Source of the DNA: Fennellomyces sp. T-0311
Lineage: Eukaryota; Mucoromycota; Mucoromycetes; Mucorales; Lichtheimiaceae
Reading direction: 5' to 3'
DNA: 64,000 nt
Assembly (NCBI GenBank): GCA_025266875.1
Contig: JALLLT010000004.1
Coordinates: 186,001-250,000, forward strand
This document shows, one piece after another, positions 49,240-61,074 of this stretch. The notes beneath the pieces were generated by a model that was not told the DNA's origin, searched no databases, and worked only from the letters and a program-made list of their open reading frames with translations. The stretch's first letter is position 1; each line of letters opens with the position of its first letter. The position numbers and the translations under genes were made by a program.

Positions 49240-50340
49240 GCATGGTTAAAATCATTTGAATCTATGGCCTTGACTTTGGTTCAATAAGCAATGGCAATGT
49301 TGAACAATCTCAACGAAGCTCGTGCCAATCTTCTCGTCATTCGTGCCCACGCGTTAGGAGAAAAGCAAAGTTCGACAAAGCAATAACATACGTGTCCAAA
49401 GCCACCGGCATGTATCCCGTGTCAGGACAACCCTAGCGCGCCGCCATCCAGTTATATACTGCACACGGAAAACCAAAGTTGGCTACCGATGTACTTGAAA
49501 ATGGTCTATGCACATCCTTCCCATCATATTCGTTGGTCAACCCAGTGTAACACAAGAGTGGTAGTAAAACGGTTGTCAAGGGAGAAGTAGACTTTGTGTC
49601 AGCCATCCCTGCTGAAGTCACTGCAAGAATCTTTACTTGGTTTCGACATGGACAAGAGTAACCAAGGACTTGTCAACTGCACCCTAGTATGGAAAGTTTG
49701 GCGCGCATTAGTACGTACTTGCATGTTCTGATTTTAGGGTAGTTGCCAAGTATAGCAAACACGGAAGCGAAGTATTTCGACTTTCGCCATCAGTATGCAT
49801 CCCTGCGAAGAGGTTAGTCATTCAGAATTTACCGAAGCAACAAAGTTGGGCACTCTTGAAGATACCAACGCAGAATATGTTGCAGTGAGTAATAAGGTTG
49901 CCACTTCGTTGGTTCTACTGACAATAATCGCAGACAGAGATTGACACATTTGGTGAGTGATTATCTCGAACACCCAATTGCGTCTAATATCAGCATTTGG
50001 GGGAACGACCCATCAAATTCTCCTAGTTCGAAATCGAAACAATACATTGCTTCTTAATGTTGCTCTGCCAACATGCAAAAACCTATCGTATTTTGATGTA
50101 CGATGTATGCCAGATATACATTTGTTAAGAAACAGCATTTTTGGCGCATATATTAAGTTTGGTAATGATCAGCAACAACTATTATGGACGAGCCTTCGTC
50201 CATTACGCACATCTGGGGTTGAGTCCCTCGAATGTTTCCGCTTGTGTACATCATGTCAATGGAGTGGTATCGCTGAGGCGGATCAGAATGGTGCTAAAAG
50301 TGCTCGTTGAAAGAACAATAGCACTGAAACCTTGCGTTTA
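49240..50340 (+). pseudogene. Decayed TPR-F-box gene 3
   Basis: Fragments keep the order of a TPR-F-box protein. 49290-49370 gives AMAMLNNLNEARANLLVIRA. 49385-49510 gives KAITYVSKATGMYPVSGQP, stop, RAAIQLYTAHGKPKLATDVL. 49600-49720 gives an F-box split by a frameshift: AIPAEVTARIFTWF, then DMDKSNQGLVNCTLVWKVWR. Later pieces have many stops. It shares the architecture of the relics at 9.7-13.8 kb. It is not functional as seen. Confidence 0.65.
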
Positions 50341-51278
50341 AATATCCTTCTTGTTTGTCATTACTTGTCGGAAGCGTAGGTTTGTGCCTGTGACCGGGCA
50401 GGTGAGCGACGCGAAATGCGAATCAAAACAAGTTATGCTTCGGCTTACCGTTAATTAAAAATGTGACAAAATTAGTTTAATGGTTCCTTTGATTAATTTT
50501 GAGTAAGCAATTGTTGGATTAAGAAATAAATAACGTAAACAACAATATCGAGAAAGATCAGTTGAAATCGCGACAGAGGCCACAGTTAAAGTGGGCCCCA
50601 AGGCATGGAAATCAAGTGCAAAAACAATACGGTGAGCTTTGGTATGTGCGTATGGAAGAAAAGGACTTTAGTGCTTTTACTTCCATTATCCGATAATGTA
50701 CAACTTCACTCGCATTATTGCATAAGCGGTGTGTGCACACTAAAACAAGCAGGCACGGTGGTCATGGTAACTATTGATATGGTAACATTTATTCCTAGGA
50801 TCTTCTGAAACCCCGCATTACATACTTGCGAGTGAACAGGTAGTGCTGTTCATTTTTAGACTGGCGATATTTGACCCTTGGGGTCTCGATCACATGCAGT
50901 GTCCTGATCGTATGCCAAAGACAGCGACTCTAGTTTGACTGCTTGGACTACTGTAAAATATCAATAACTTGTATTGTTCAACTACTGGCAACGACGCTTC
51001 GTATAAAACGGGACAGGTAGGCATTCTAGCGGGCCGAAAGTGTATAGAATAGAGTAAAACGTAGTAATTTACCACACTGTGTATCTTGCGAGCTTTAGTA
51101 TGGCAGTGGTGCCAGAAGAAGCATTACAAGGCAGCAGCACAGAAAGCCATGCATAACGTGTGTGTTCACACATTTTAAGATTCATTTTTTTCTGAGGTTG
51201 TTCTTTCGTATCCATCTACACCACGTAGGCTATCTCTTTCCCGATATAGATTTTTCAGACGCGGCATCAACTTTCTTT
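50341..51278. other. Gene-free stretch left of the Tc1 element
   Basis: Short ORFs only, nothing recognised. Confidence 0.4.
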
Positions 51279-51280
51279 TA

Positions 51281-51398
51281 CAGTATTGCCAAAAAGTAAT
51301 GTAGCTACTCATAAAAGTCAATGTCGCTATCTGTTGAAAATTCAACCCACATGAAATTGATCTTGTGACCAAAACATCTCGCATGCTTAGAAATCAAC
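51281..51398. repeat. Left terminal inverted repeat of the Tc1 element
   Basis: Runs from CAGTATTGCC to the TTAGAAATCAAC end. Weaker match extends inward to about 51417. Confidence 0.85.
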
Positions 51399-51455
51399 AC
51401 TAACAAACTCTTGGCAATTTGCCGCTTACCTGAAATAGGGCTGTCACTTATCTAA

Positions 51456-52810
51456 TCACATTTTTTTGGTTTTGTTTTTGCTCCTTTTTTCAATTTTCCT
51501 ACGTTTTATATACTTACATTGGGAAATGACAGATATGTATGTTAGATCCCTGCTTCGACACTTCTCACAAATTTTTGGCAAATGCCTAGTAAAACCCTCG
51601 TAATCATTCGGTCTTATCTTGAGGCATCCTTGCTTAATTTTAGTGATTAAAGTTTCCTGTGTCAAAAGCCGGCCACGCTTAACATGACTTTCGGCCACTG
51701 ACCAGAAGTTCTCAATTGGATTAAGTTCACCAGAGTGTGCCGGTAAATAAACACATCGATAACCTCGCCACTTGATGTACTTTTCTATATCTCTGTTTAT
51801 TTGAATGGGTGCATTATCCATGATAATATAGTAGTTCTTATACTTCTTATGCCTGCCCATCTCATCCATTGTCGCTTTCAAGGAGCTGAAGTAGGGACAT
51901 GTTATAGTGCCAGTGCTTATATACTCATCACTTTTAGCCTTCTATCTCTTAATTGCCTTTGGGACTCTCACACTAACATTGACCAGACCAGAAGAAGAAA
52001 TGACGCCTAATATGGTCGTTGTTTCAGCTCTCGTGTTAGGCGTCTTGACAGTTGCACGAGTACCTTTTTTAGATCTACCTCAAGAGCGTCTCAAGTTGAT
52101 ATGAAAGGCAGACTCGTCAAGGAATACGCAGTTTGTCTCAGGGTCCATGTCAGTTTTTTCCCTTTGATTAACCCACTTATAACGCTCCTCGATCTTCTCT
52201 GGGGAATTTCTTTCCTCAGAGTGGAGGTCTGCTTTCTTAAGCGAAAGATTACATTTTGTAGTCATGAAATGATGAACCGCACTGCGAGAAACTTGAAAGT
52301 CAAGGAACTTTTCCTGTAAGTGCTCGACAACTTCAACAACAGTACGATGTGAGTCTTCATCGACGAAAGCTTCAATAACTTTCTGGTACTCTTCTGTTAG
52401 AATTGGTTTGCGACCTGGCTTTTTGAGAAACTCAAAGGAACTGTCTCCACGTTCACCATACTTTTTGGCCCATCTCTGAGCAGTACGGATACCAATGCTC
52501 AATTGTTTGGTAGCAGCATATGCACTCAACCACTTCGTTATCTTTTCAGAAAGAACTGTTCCTTTTCCTTGACGGTGTACCGAATATAATCTCGTTTTTC
52601 ACTTGCTTCCCACATATATATGAACGTCTTCATCCCTTGGCCTATCTATATGCATTCGACGACGATGAACTCGCTGTAGAAAAGTCTCTGAAGCTAAGTT
52701 TGGAAGATTTCCAGATAGTTGGTTTGTGAGGCAACTGTTTCAACCACAAAACGGTCTTCGTCAACAACATAATCCATGGGCTCAGGGTTGCCGGAGCCAT
52801 CAGCAACATT
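51456..52810 (-). pseudogene. Tc1-family transposase, DD34E, with two in-frame stops
   Basis: The minus-strand frame holds a helix-turn-helix (SIGIRTAQRWAKKYGERGD), the catalytic VFLDESAFHI and IIMDNAPI aspartates, and LPAHSGELNPIENFW with the third acidic residue 34 residues after the second Asp. TGA at 52082-52080 and TAG at 51944-51942 interrupt the frame. A shift near 52545 separates the N-terminal YTVKEKEQFF from SEKITKWLS, and the far N-terminus (52600-52810) is degraded. All catalytic residues survive, so loss of function looks fairly recent. The enzyme type excises and reinserts the element at TA sites. Confidence 0.88.
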
Positions 52811-52952
52811 CCCCTGCCCATCTTCAAAAAGAAATGTAAAGTTTCGTGTACGCGTGTTATAAACTGGAATGATGTAGTAAAAGAGAAAAAAGTGGTACGG
52901 AGGTTGCTATGAAAGCTTTTAATATAGTGCCAAGTGCCAAGAATTTGTCAGC

Positions 52953-53049
52953 GTTGATTTCTAAGCATGCGAGATATTCTGGTCACAAGATCAGTTTCAT
53001 CCGAGACATTGACTTTTATGGGTAGCGACATTACTTGTTGGCAATACTG
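52953..53049. repeat. Right terminal inverted repeat of the Tc1 element
   Basis: Begins GTTGATTTCTAAGCATGCGA and ends GGCAATACTG; reverse complement of the left TIR with few mismatches. Confidence 0.85.
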
Positions 53050-53051
53050 TA

Positions 53052-53687
53052 TTTGTATGCGTGGCAAATATGTGGCGCAACTACAATCCAAATATGGTCA
53101 TCGGATAATCTTCAGCGCAACGCGGCTAGATCCATCAAACTACGTGTTGCATGTGTAACACGAATGCAGTACATGCCCAGGGAATACTAATATCCTTCTC
53201 AAGATGATAAAAACTGTAACAATCTAATAAAGCTGATAAAACCTGTCAAAAATTATGGTTTGGAGTTTAAATTATTGCATAGTGTGCTTTGACTTGGAAG
53301 GAAAATGTATTAATAGTATGCTATGAAAAAAAAAAGATTCGAGCATAGCCGCTGATCCGCGATGGACGGTGTCCCAGGATGATGCTCGAACTTCGGTTAA
53401 ACATCAATTCCGACGTGCCAAATGTAAAACCTATGGTCGTAATTTTTGACCTGCCAATACCATGATAATGAAGTATTTTGTTTTACTAGAGAGACTACAA
53501 AGCCAATCTAATTTCTAGCATCCAAGCAGTGGTTCTATGCAACTTTTATCTAATTCATTTTTTTCCGAGATACTTCCTGGTTAGGAATCTTGTGTAGCAT
53601 ACTTCTTCGCCCGATTTGTCTCAAAAGTTTTATATAAAAGAGCCGGATTTTCACAGATCACCGATATTAATTACAACACATATCGCC
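53052..53687. other. Spacer and promoter of the MFS gene
   Basis: Contains the TATA box at 53630-53640. No ORF of note. Confidence 0.5.
53630..53640 (+). promoter_or_regulatory. TATA box of the MFS transporter gene
   Basis: TTATATAAAAG, 48-58 nt upstream of the ATG at 53688. Confidence 0.5.
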
Positions 53688-55368
53688 ATGGAAGGGGAAA
53701 ATAGATTCCTACGCCTGCTAAAGTCACGGCTACTGATCAAGCCGCCAGTCAATCAAGATCCTCGAACATTCAGCTCGTCCCTAAAAAATACCATTATTGT
53801 GATTGTTGCCCTGTCTGCTGCAACACCAGGTTTCACCAGCACCATTTATTTTCCAGGTACGTGCAAAATTGGATATAGGCTGTTGATCGATGCTGATAAA
53901 ATGTGAGACTAGGCATTCCAAACATCAACGAAGAACTCAATGCTCCTTCTATCGCAACCACATTGACAGCTGCCCTTTTCGTCCTATTTATGGGTATTGC
54001 CCCGGTATTCTGGGCGTCCTTTTCTGATTTTTATCAGTCCCGCCGGTTCTGGTTGATGATAGCGATGATAATCTATGCTGTTTCGTCAATCGGCAATGCA
54101 GTCGTCAATAATATCTGGGGAATGGTCGTACTTCGATGTGTGCAAGCTATCGGTGCCTCCGCAGGCCAGTCTATCGGTGGTGGTGTTATTGCTGATATGT
54201 ATCCTGTCGAAGAACGAGGTAGTGCTTATGGCAAATTTTTTCTTGGATTGATTATTGGCCCCATCATTGGTAAGCTTATCCTCAGTCTCTGTATTGTAGA
54301 TTATTTTGATACTGATAAATATGTACTTTGCAGGACCCATTGTTGGTGGATTTTTGATCATGAGCGACTTGACCTGGCGCGCCACATACTGGTTCTGTGT
54401 CGCTTTTGGTGCTGTAGCAGTCATTACAACATTCTTTTTCATGTCTGAAACGTTTCGGGATGATACGCGATGGGATATCGGTACACTACCAACTGTTGCA
54501 CCGTCAAAGGATGATACCAGTAGCTCAAGGGCAGAAACAATTGCAAGTCCCCGATCAAGCAGCAGTGATGGAAAGCCAGATGAGAAGCAAGAAACCTTAC
54601 CCGAACCAAAGAAGAAGAAGCTTAATCCGATTAAGCCTTTCCTCCTTCTCCGATACCCTCATATTTTACTTTCGTCAGTAATCGGTGGTGTCGCTTATGG
54701 AACCATGTTTTCAGTTGCAAGTGTCTTACCAACGCTGTTTGGAACGACATATGGATTCAAGGCCTGGCAAATTGGCATGTACTTAGCACACGATATGCTC
54801 TTTTTCCAGGAAATACTAATTTGGTTCATATAAAGGTCTCTGCTTTCTAGGCTCTGGTGTTGGAAACATCCTTGCTACAGTCCTCAACAACAAACTATCA
54901 GATCGATTGCTTTTGCGTGCACGAGCCAAGCGCGGCGGACGTCACAAAGTTGAAGATCGATTGGCAATCTTCCTTTGGCCATCCATTTTTATTCTCCTGC
55001 CACTTGGTCTGCTTCTTTTTGGGTGGGGTGTAGAAAAACACATGACATACTGGACTGGCGTCGTTGGTTTTGGTATTCTAACATTCGGCATGAACCTAGT
55101 CATGACAGCGACTAGCGCCTATCTTTTGGACGCCGTCCCCGGTCAAGGCGCATCAGCCTCAGCAGCAGGAAACTTTGTACGTATGGCTATGGCTTTTGCC
55201 TTATCATTGGGATCCACACCCATGGTAGAAAAGGTCGGCCCTGGCTATCTTACCGTCTTCCTTGCCGCACTTTGCTGGGTTGCAACCGGCCTTTTATACA
55301 TCATTAAGGTCTATGGTCATCAAATTCGTCGCTATTATGGTGTCGAGCAAGAGGCAGAACGCAAGTAA
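53688..55368 (+). CDS. MFS transporter, DHA1-like drug:H+ antiporter, with a mutated splice donor
   Basis: Exons 53688-53856, 53913-54269, 54334-54792, 54851-55368, encoding 500 aa if all introns are removed. About twelve membrane helices. MFS marks: FWASFSDFYQSRRFWL in loop 2-3, LRCVQAIGASAGQSIGGG, ADMYPVEERGSAYGKFF and a long charged central loop (about residues 265-305). Yeast DHA1 members export drugs and polyamines. Introns 1 and 2 are GT-AG. Intron 3 (54793-54850) begins AT (ATATGCTC) yet has TACTAAT and TTTCTAG at its 3' side, and removing it joins TYLA-type helix to GSGVGNILATV in phase. If it is not spliced, the frame ends at 54831-54833 after a truncated protein. Confidence 0.85.
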
Positions 55369-55712
55369 TTTTGTAGGATCATGCATCATATCTTTTGCTC
55401 TTTTTCGCTATATTGCATTTCATTTCCTATGTTTATGACTCCACATTTCACATTATATCATGACATACCGTACTATGATACATATAGAATTTAGTAGCAA
55501 GTATGCAATTTGTCCATAATATCCATTATTATAGCATCACATCTTTTTGTTTATTAAATATAATCCAGTTTATACGTATGACAGAAAGACTGAGAATGTA
55601 ATTACACTCATCTTTAGTACTGACTATAATGCCTGAATCCACTGAATTATAGTTGCAATCACTCCGATCAAATATTGGGTAATATATTCAACCTTTGCGT
55701 ATTGAAAAGTTT
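55369..55712. other. Gene-free stretch, 3' side of the MFS gene
   Basis: AT-rich, no feature seen. Confidence 0.4.
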
Positions 55713-57950
55713 TTAAAGAAATTCATGATAGATAGGATAAGCTTCCATAATAATGGCTACCGTTTTTAATGGATACATGGCTACTTTAAGATCGTATAGT
55801 GAGCAGCTCTGGTAGTTCATCATGGTCAATACGTATTGCATAGAGCAAACAATACCGTCGACATCCCGTAACCTGTCCTGCATTTCTTTAAAGTCAGATC
55901 GCATAGGCTTTTTTGTTGCCCATGTATCCAGTAGCTCGTGCGACGCTGCTGACTTCAACTTTAGCAATACAGGCAGGAATGGGCAATATACCGAATCCTT
56001 TGCGTATTGAACTGACTGGAGGTTGCGCAAAAATGTTCCCAAACTTAACGAAGGGCGGCTGCTTTCCTGCTGTTGATTTCCATGCCGTAATGACAAAGCC
56101 GATAGTTGGAATATTAAATGTGCTGAAGCATTTTTTAAAATGTTGTTTGAAAGTCGTACAAAGTAAGGAGTCAAGAACAATGGAATTTTATAACGGCAGG
56201 AACAGGTTCCGCATATTGGTGCTTGTTTTATTTGTCCTTCCACACACATTCATTTTGCTTTGTAATTGACTGTATTACGATCATGTACAGTCTTATACTT
56301 TGCAGGCTTTAACCATGTTCAACCTTGATTTGAGTTGGTCATTACGCCTTTGGCAATTCCGTCCAGGACGCAGTCTTATCGGCCGGTCTAACAACCTGGC
56401 CTATTTCAAGATGCCGGTCAGTCTTCGGACCCTTGCGTATGGACCGACCAAAGATACCGAAAGACCATCGATGTACACGATTGAGATCTCTAGTCAGGGA
56501 TACTTGTATTTTGCTAAAGCAGTTGAAGATCGCCAATCCAGCGCAACAACCATCAAATTCAACGCTGAAGCATGTATTTCTTGAGAAGGTTTAAAACCAT
56601 GTCGACATTAGGTACTTCAGATCGCGCGGAAATGTTTACTTTTGAATCCGGATTTGGCAATAGGATAATGAATTCACACAAGTTCTGGAGTAAATATATC
56701 TTGTACGCAACATAATCTTGGATGCCCTTCCGTGAGTTGCATGGGCAATCTTCCCATGTGTAAGGAAATACATCGATAATGTTCATTGTTCAGCGACTGT
56801 GTGAGAAAAGAGAGAAGTATCAAGTATCGAAAAGGGATAATAGAAGTCAACAAGACTCAGAAAACTGTAGTTTACTGATGAAGAGCTCGCTCTATTATAT
56901 TAAATGCTTATCGGAGATGGGGCTTCCTATTATCAATGTCATCTAAGGTCATATCATAATTCTATCTGTATATCCATGATGTATGCTATGCTGGGGTGTT
57001 ATTGAGGAACGCGTGATGCCTATTGTTATGGAGCCAGTCCATAACGGATAATGATAAGCTATGGGATGGCTGTTGACATGCGTGTATGACAATATGCCGG
57101 ATATGGAAGATATGCCTGCATGAGTAAGTTTTACCAAAAAGGAAAGTGAGAGATAACTGTTCCACGATAAGTTCGGTGATTATGTTCGTGTTGGATACAA
57201 CACTGTGTCCATGGCTTCTGAAAGCTGTATTACATTATCTCTTTCAGGAAATTGATAACGTTCATAGCAACGTAGGTCGACTTGGAGTTGTAGATTCTTC
57301 ATACGACGCTTCAGCGGCAAGTCGTTTAAAAACGAGAGAATTACTGTGTCCGACATATAGATCCATCACTCCACCGTAAATTCGTCGATAACGCCGCAAT
57401 TTTTAGCAATAGTGTCCAGCACATAGGACGTAGTAGATGGCATCCGCTGCAAAATATTTTTTTGCAGTGATCGACCAGCCATCACATCCAAAAAGTAGGC
57501 CGCTTCTTTCGGATCGATGCCTCTTATCTCATCGAGACACACACGCTCCAAACTTTGCATGATCAAGGCAATCGTGCGCGGATATATGCCATCCTCTTGA
57601 AACGAGTCGGCGCCTATCCAAAAAGAAGCCAAGTTTGGTACGGGCAGCAATAGGAAAGCGTACAGACCGCAGCACATTAGTCGAAGTGGATTCAGGCGAG
57701 GTCAAGGTGAATTAGACAAGTACATATCCTGAGAGAAAAACGAAATTCCCAAGGTAAAGCTTGTAATTTCTTGTAAGCTGCCACCTTTGGAGACTTTTTC
57801 GGGATCCTTGGACATACTGCTTTAGGATATCAGCCTTGAAAAATTTCCCGAGCATTTCGCTGATGGAAAGCTTACCAATCCGCCGCCGAGTTCTTCTCAT
57901 ACTCGCCAGGCTGTTTCTTTCATGAGCGCTGACCCCGAATGGGAGCATGT
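55713..57950 (-). pseudogene. Possible remnant of an LRR/F-box-type gene
   Basis: The minus strand has several protein-like blocks in changing frames: 57948-57712 (SISEMLGKFFKADILKQYV), 57677-57366 (IMQSLERVCLDEIRGIDPKE and ending CGVIDEFTVE), then an LRR-like NDLPLKRRMKNLQLQVDL near 57290, and a 178-codon block 56249-55713. No intact gene could be joined by splicing. The LRR-like spacing suggests the same family as the F-box relics, but no F-box core was found. A short plus-strand ORF at 56315-56584 (ATG) overlaps it and could be an alternative. Confidence 0.25.
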
Positions 57951-59373
57951 GGGAATCAAAATATTGAACTAATACGCAGCGCTATTTTTTGGATGGATTG
58001 AAATGTCTATACACACCAAGTGTATCCAAAGTATGTACTTTGACGATGAGACTATGTTTACGCCATTAAAATGGTTGGAAACAATACCGACAGCCACGAA
58101 TGATTAGCAATGTCTATTCGAGATGCAAAGCACAATTGACGTCACAACTACCCCGGAAGCACCTAGCTTCCACTGTTCCGTGGGCTCTTCCAGAGCAGTA
58201 ACATCGGTGTTAAAAACGATGAATTGACATATGCCTGTATAGCTCAGCACAAGAGTGGCCAGTACCCGCAATTAACAAACGTTTCGGGTTCAACATTGGT
58301 ATTTACTTCATAGAAGAATATGACGCGTATTAATGAAATGGCCAAGAGTGACATCTCATGGCAAAACTATGATGACAACGCCAAAGTGAACAGGGTATGG
58401 ACTATGTATTTACACATGTGGCTGTAAGATCTTCCGAATTGGATCAGCAGCTTTCCCATGACAAGGTATAAACATGCTGTCCAGATACTCTCAAATGATC
58501 ACTCTTGTCCGGAATATTATCCAATATACTTAAGGACATGATTCAGCTGCGAGGTTTATAATTCGATGTCTACCGCAACCATCTATGCAAGTGGCCAACT
58601 TCTTCGTGTAGATGCCGATGGACAATAGCTGGCATATGTATATGTTTTCTTCTTGTACACATAGCCTCCCCTGTTCCAGTGAAAACCAATAAATACTGAT
58701 GAAAATAGCGTATTATTTACATAGCAATATTGGGAAAAAAGACACAAGAGCTACTGAAAGCTTTTTTTTTCTTGTATTTGAGGGTAGGAGAATGATCTCA
58801 ATTAGAAAGTTCTGTTTCCACGGAGACAAACCGCACTTCCTTTGACGACCACATGACTTGTGGCGTAATTTGATTGATCACCACATTCCACTTTGTTGAC
58901 CATCAGTTAAAGTTTTTTAAAAGTCATCATCTCATTGGAACGTGCTGTATCAGCCACTGATTTGGCAATCATGGTTTCATAGTTTGCTAATGGGCAATTA
59001 AGAAGCGTGATATTCGTGAACAGATGGATGGGTTGCTATTTACCAAACATGATAATGATGCAGTGACGCCCAAGATCGAAATCAAAGCTTTGGAACGATA
59101 GCTCCAATGGAAGGTTGTGTAACCTGTCTGTAAAAAGCGTGTCTGAAAAAAAAGTGGCCCGATCCTTCGTTAGGCGTAAATGTTCATGCATGTAAAATTG
59201 GGCGTCCGTGTTGGTGTTCATTTACATACTTCCTTTACATCCTTTCGCAGAAAATTCTGCAAAAAAAAAATTGACAAAAAATATATTCAAGCACAAGCTG
59301 CCAGTTAATTTTCGTCTGTTAGAACGGGTACATTTGCGCGATTGCGGTCTTGAGAAGCAATACAGTAATTAGA
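57951..59373. other. Gene-free stretch left of the HET gene
   Basis: Nothing coding recognised. Mildly AT-rich. Confidence 0.4.
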
Positions 59374-61074
59374 ATGTATATCACATATGATCGATTACAA
59401 TGGAATGTGTGTCAGATAGAGGGAAATGTAGACAAAAGACCATTTTCTACGGCCAATCTTCCTGATTCAGAAGGTAAATGTCATGTACAGATGGGGGATG
59501 ATGGCGCCTTTTACAAACTTGTTGACTGATACTTATGGATAGTGCCTGAATTTAAGCCAACATGGCTTGTCCGTGTATATGATATGCAAAGGGTTCCAGG
59601 ATCGGACGTAAATGCGCATTATTGGGCATTATCGTACTCCTGGAATCAATCCGGGGAAGTTATCGATAAAGGCAACGACGAATACGAACGGATCGATGAG
59701 GGCAAGCATCAAATCATTCATACGCGCTCAGATTCCACGGAGGATGGCAATTTATCAACGGATCAAGCAACATATACTCGATGTGTTACATTTGAGGAAC
59801 TCATCCAGCAAATGTGCACTGATTTCGGCATACAATACATTTGGTACGACCAGATATGCATTGACCAAGACGACCACGAAGCAAAAGTGAGCGAAATACA
59901 ACAAATGCACCGTATTTACCAAAATGCTCTTGCCACATTGGTGCTCGTTCCTGAGCTAGAATTCATTGGCAAAGACGCAAACGGTTACGACATGTCTAAC
60001 ATTGATGTGATACTGGACAGTCAATGGAGCAAGCGCATGTGGACTCTGGAGGAAATGTACATGTCGGATCAGCTTCTATTTATCGGTCGCAACCTGCATC
60101 TTTGGCCCATGGATATGTTTTTGTCGTTCACGGTTCCTAAAAATGGAGTGGTGAAATTCATAAGGAGTTCAAATCAAAAGGATTGGATGACATGTACGGC
60201 ATTGCAATACGCACGATCTCGCACGAGCAGCAAAGCACACGACAGAATATTCGCGCTCCTCAATATATTTCCTGAACTCAAGGAAAACATCACCATCAGC
60301 TACAAGCAGCCGTTGCCCGACCTGATGTTCCAATTCTACCATCTTTTAGCCCAGAAGGATTCGTCTATTTTGTTCTTTGGAGCTCCTGTTCATGGTGAGG
60401 ACGAAATGATTGCCCGACGACAACAAGAAGCCAGAGTCCTGCCATCCTGGACTGGTGCACATGGCGCTCACATAAATGAGCAAGCATTCACTTTTATCAA
60501 TGTCGTTCAAGCACTAGAGCAGTACAGTGTCGATGGAAGATGGATGCGCCTAACATCTGCATTTATTCCTGTGCGCATAGAAGCCAATGTTGCAACAGGA
60601 AGAGTGGGTTCGTCCAAAGGCGAAAGAAACAAGGATAGCTACGGTATACCTTGTGAATTATATCAAAACAGCGCAGGCGCTTATCCCAAGCTAAAATACG
60701 GAGACCAACAAGCGTCTCTGGCGTTCGTGGCAGTAACCAACAAATGGCAGGCCTATTGGAACGACTACACACAAGACCTTGGATTACAAGCTACACATTG
60801 GCTGCCCACCAGTGATTCTGAGGAGGCTATTGTCAACTCATTACGAGATCCAAAACACACTAGCGGATTTTTATCCCTAACAGAAGAATGCTCTGAGTGT
60901 TACATCGTAACTGACATATGGAACCTCATTGGTATCGCAGATACCTCCTTTTACTGTTATCCGGTTGTTACAAAGCTCAACGACCACTACAAATCAGTTG
61001 GAATTTGCCTACTTATTGAAACAATATATACTGTTGACATTGAAAACGACGCACAAGAATTTACGATTGCGTAA
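59374..61074 (+). CDS. HET-domain (heterokaryon incompatibility-like) protein
   Basis: Two exons: 59374-59473 and 59543-61074, encoding 543 aa. The long exon alone lacks an ATG and begins after a stop. A 69-nt intron (GTAAATG...GGATAG) joins it in phase to a 33-codon first exon starting MYITYDRLQW. HET marks: YWALSYSWNQSG, IQYIWYDQICIDQDDHEAKV, QMHRIYQNALATLVLVPE, SQWSKRMWTLEEMYMSDQ, and ARSRTSSKAHDRIFALLNIF. In ascomycetes HET proteins trigger cell death after fusion of unlike cells. They are much less studied in Mucorales. The C-terminal 250 residues match nothing I can name. No partner gene is evident next to it. Confidence 0.85.

Larger units (their letters stand above)
51281..53049. mobile_element. 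Tc1/mariner-type DNA transposon, complete ends, inactive transposase
   Basis: Outer ends are CAGTATTGCC (51281) and its inverse GGCAATACTG (to 53049), each flanked by TA (51279-51280 and 53050-53051), the Tc1/mariner target duplication. Terminal inverted repeats are about 118 bp (left) and 97 bp (right), differing mainly by an insertion in the left copy near 51330-51350. The element is 1769 bp and carries one transposase gene on the minus strand, broken by stops. Confidence 0.9.

Noticed and set aside
58220..58260. TAGCTCAGC tRNA-like box
   Set aside because: No matching B box or cloverleaf around it. No tRNA or rRNA gene was found anywhere in the window.
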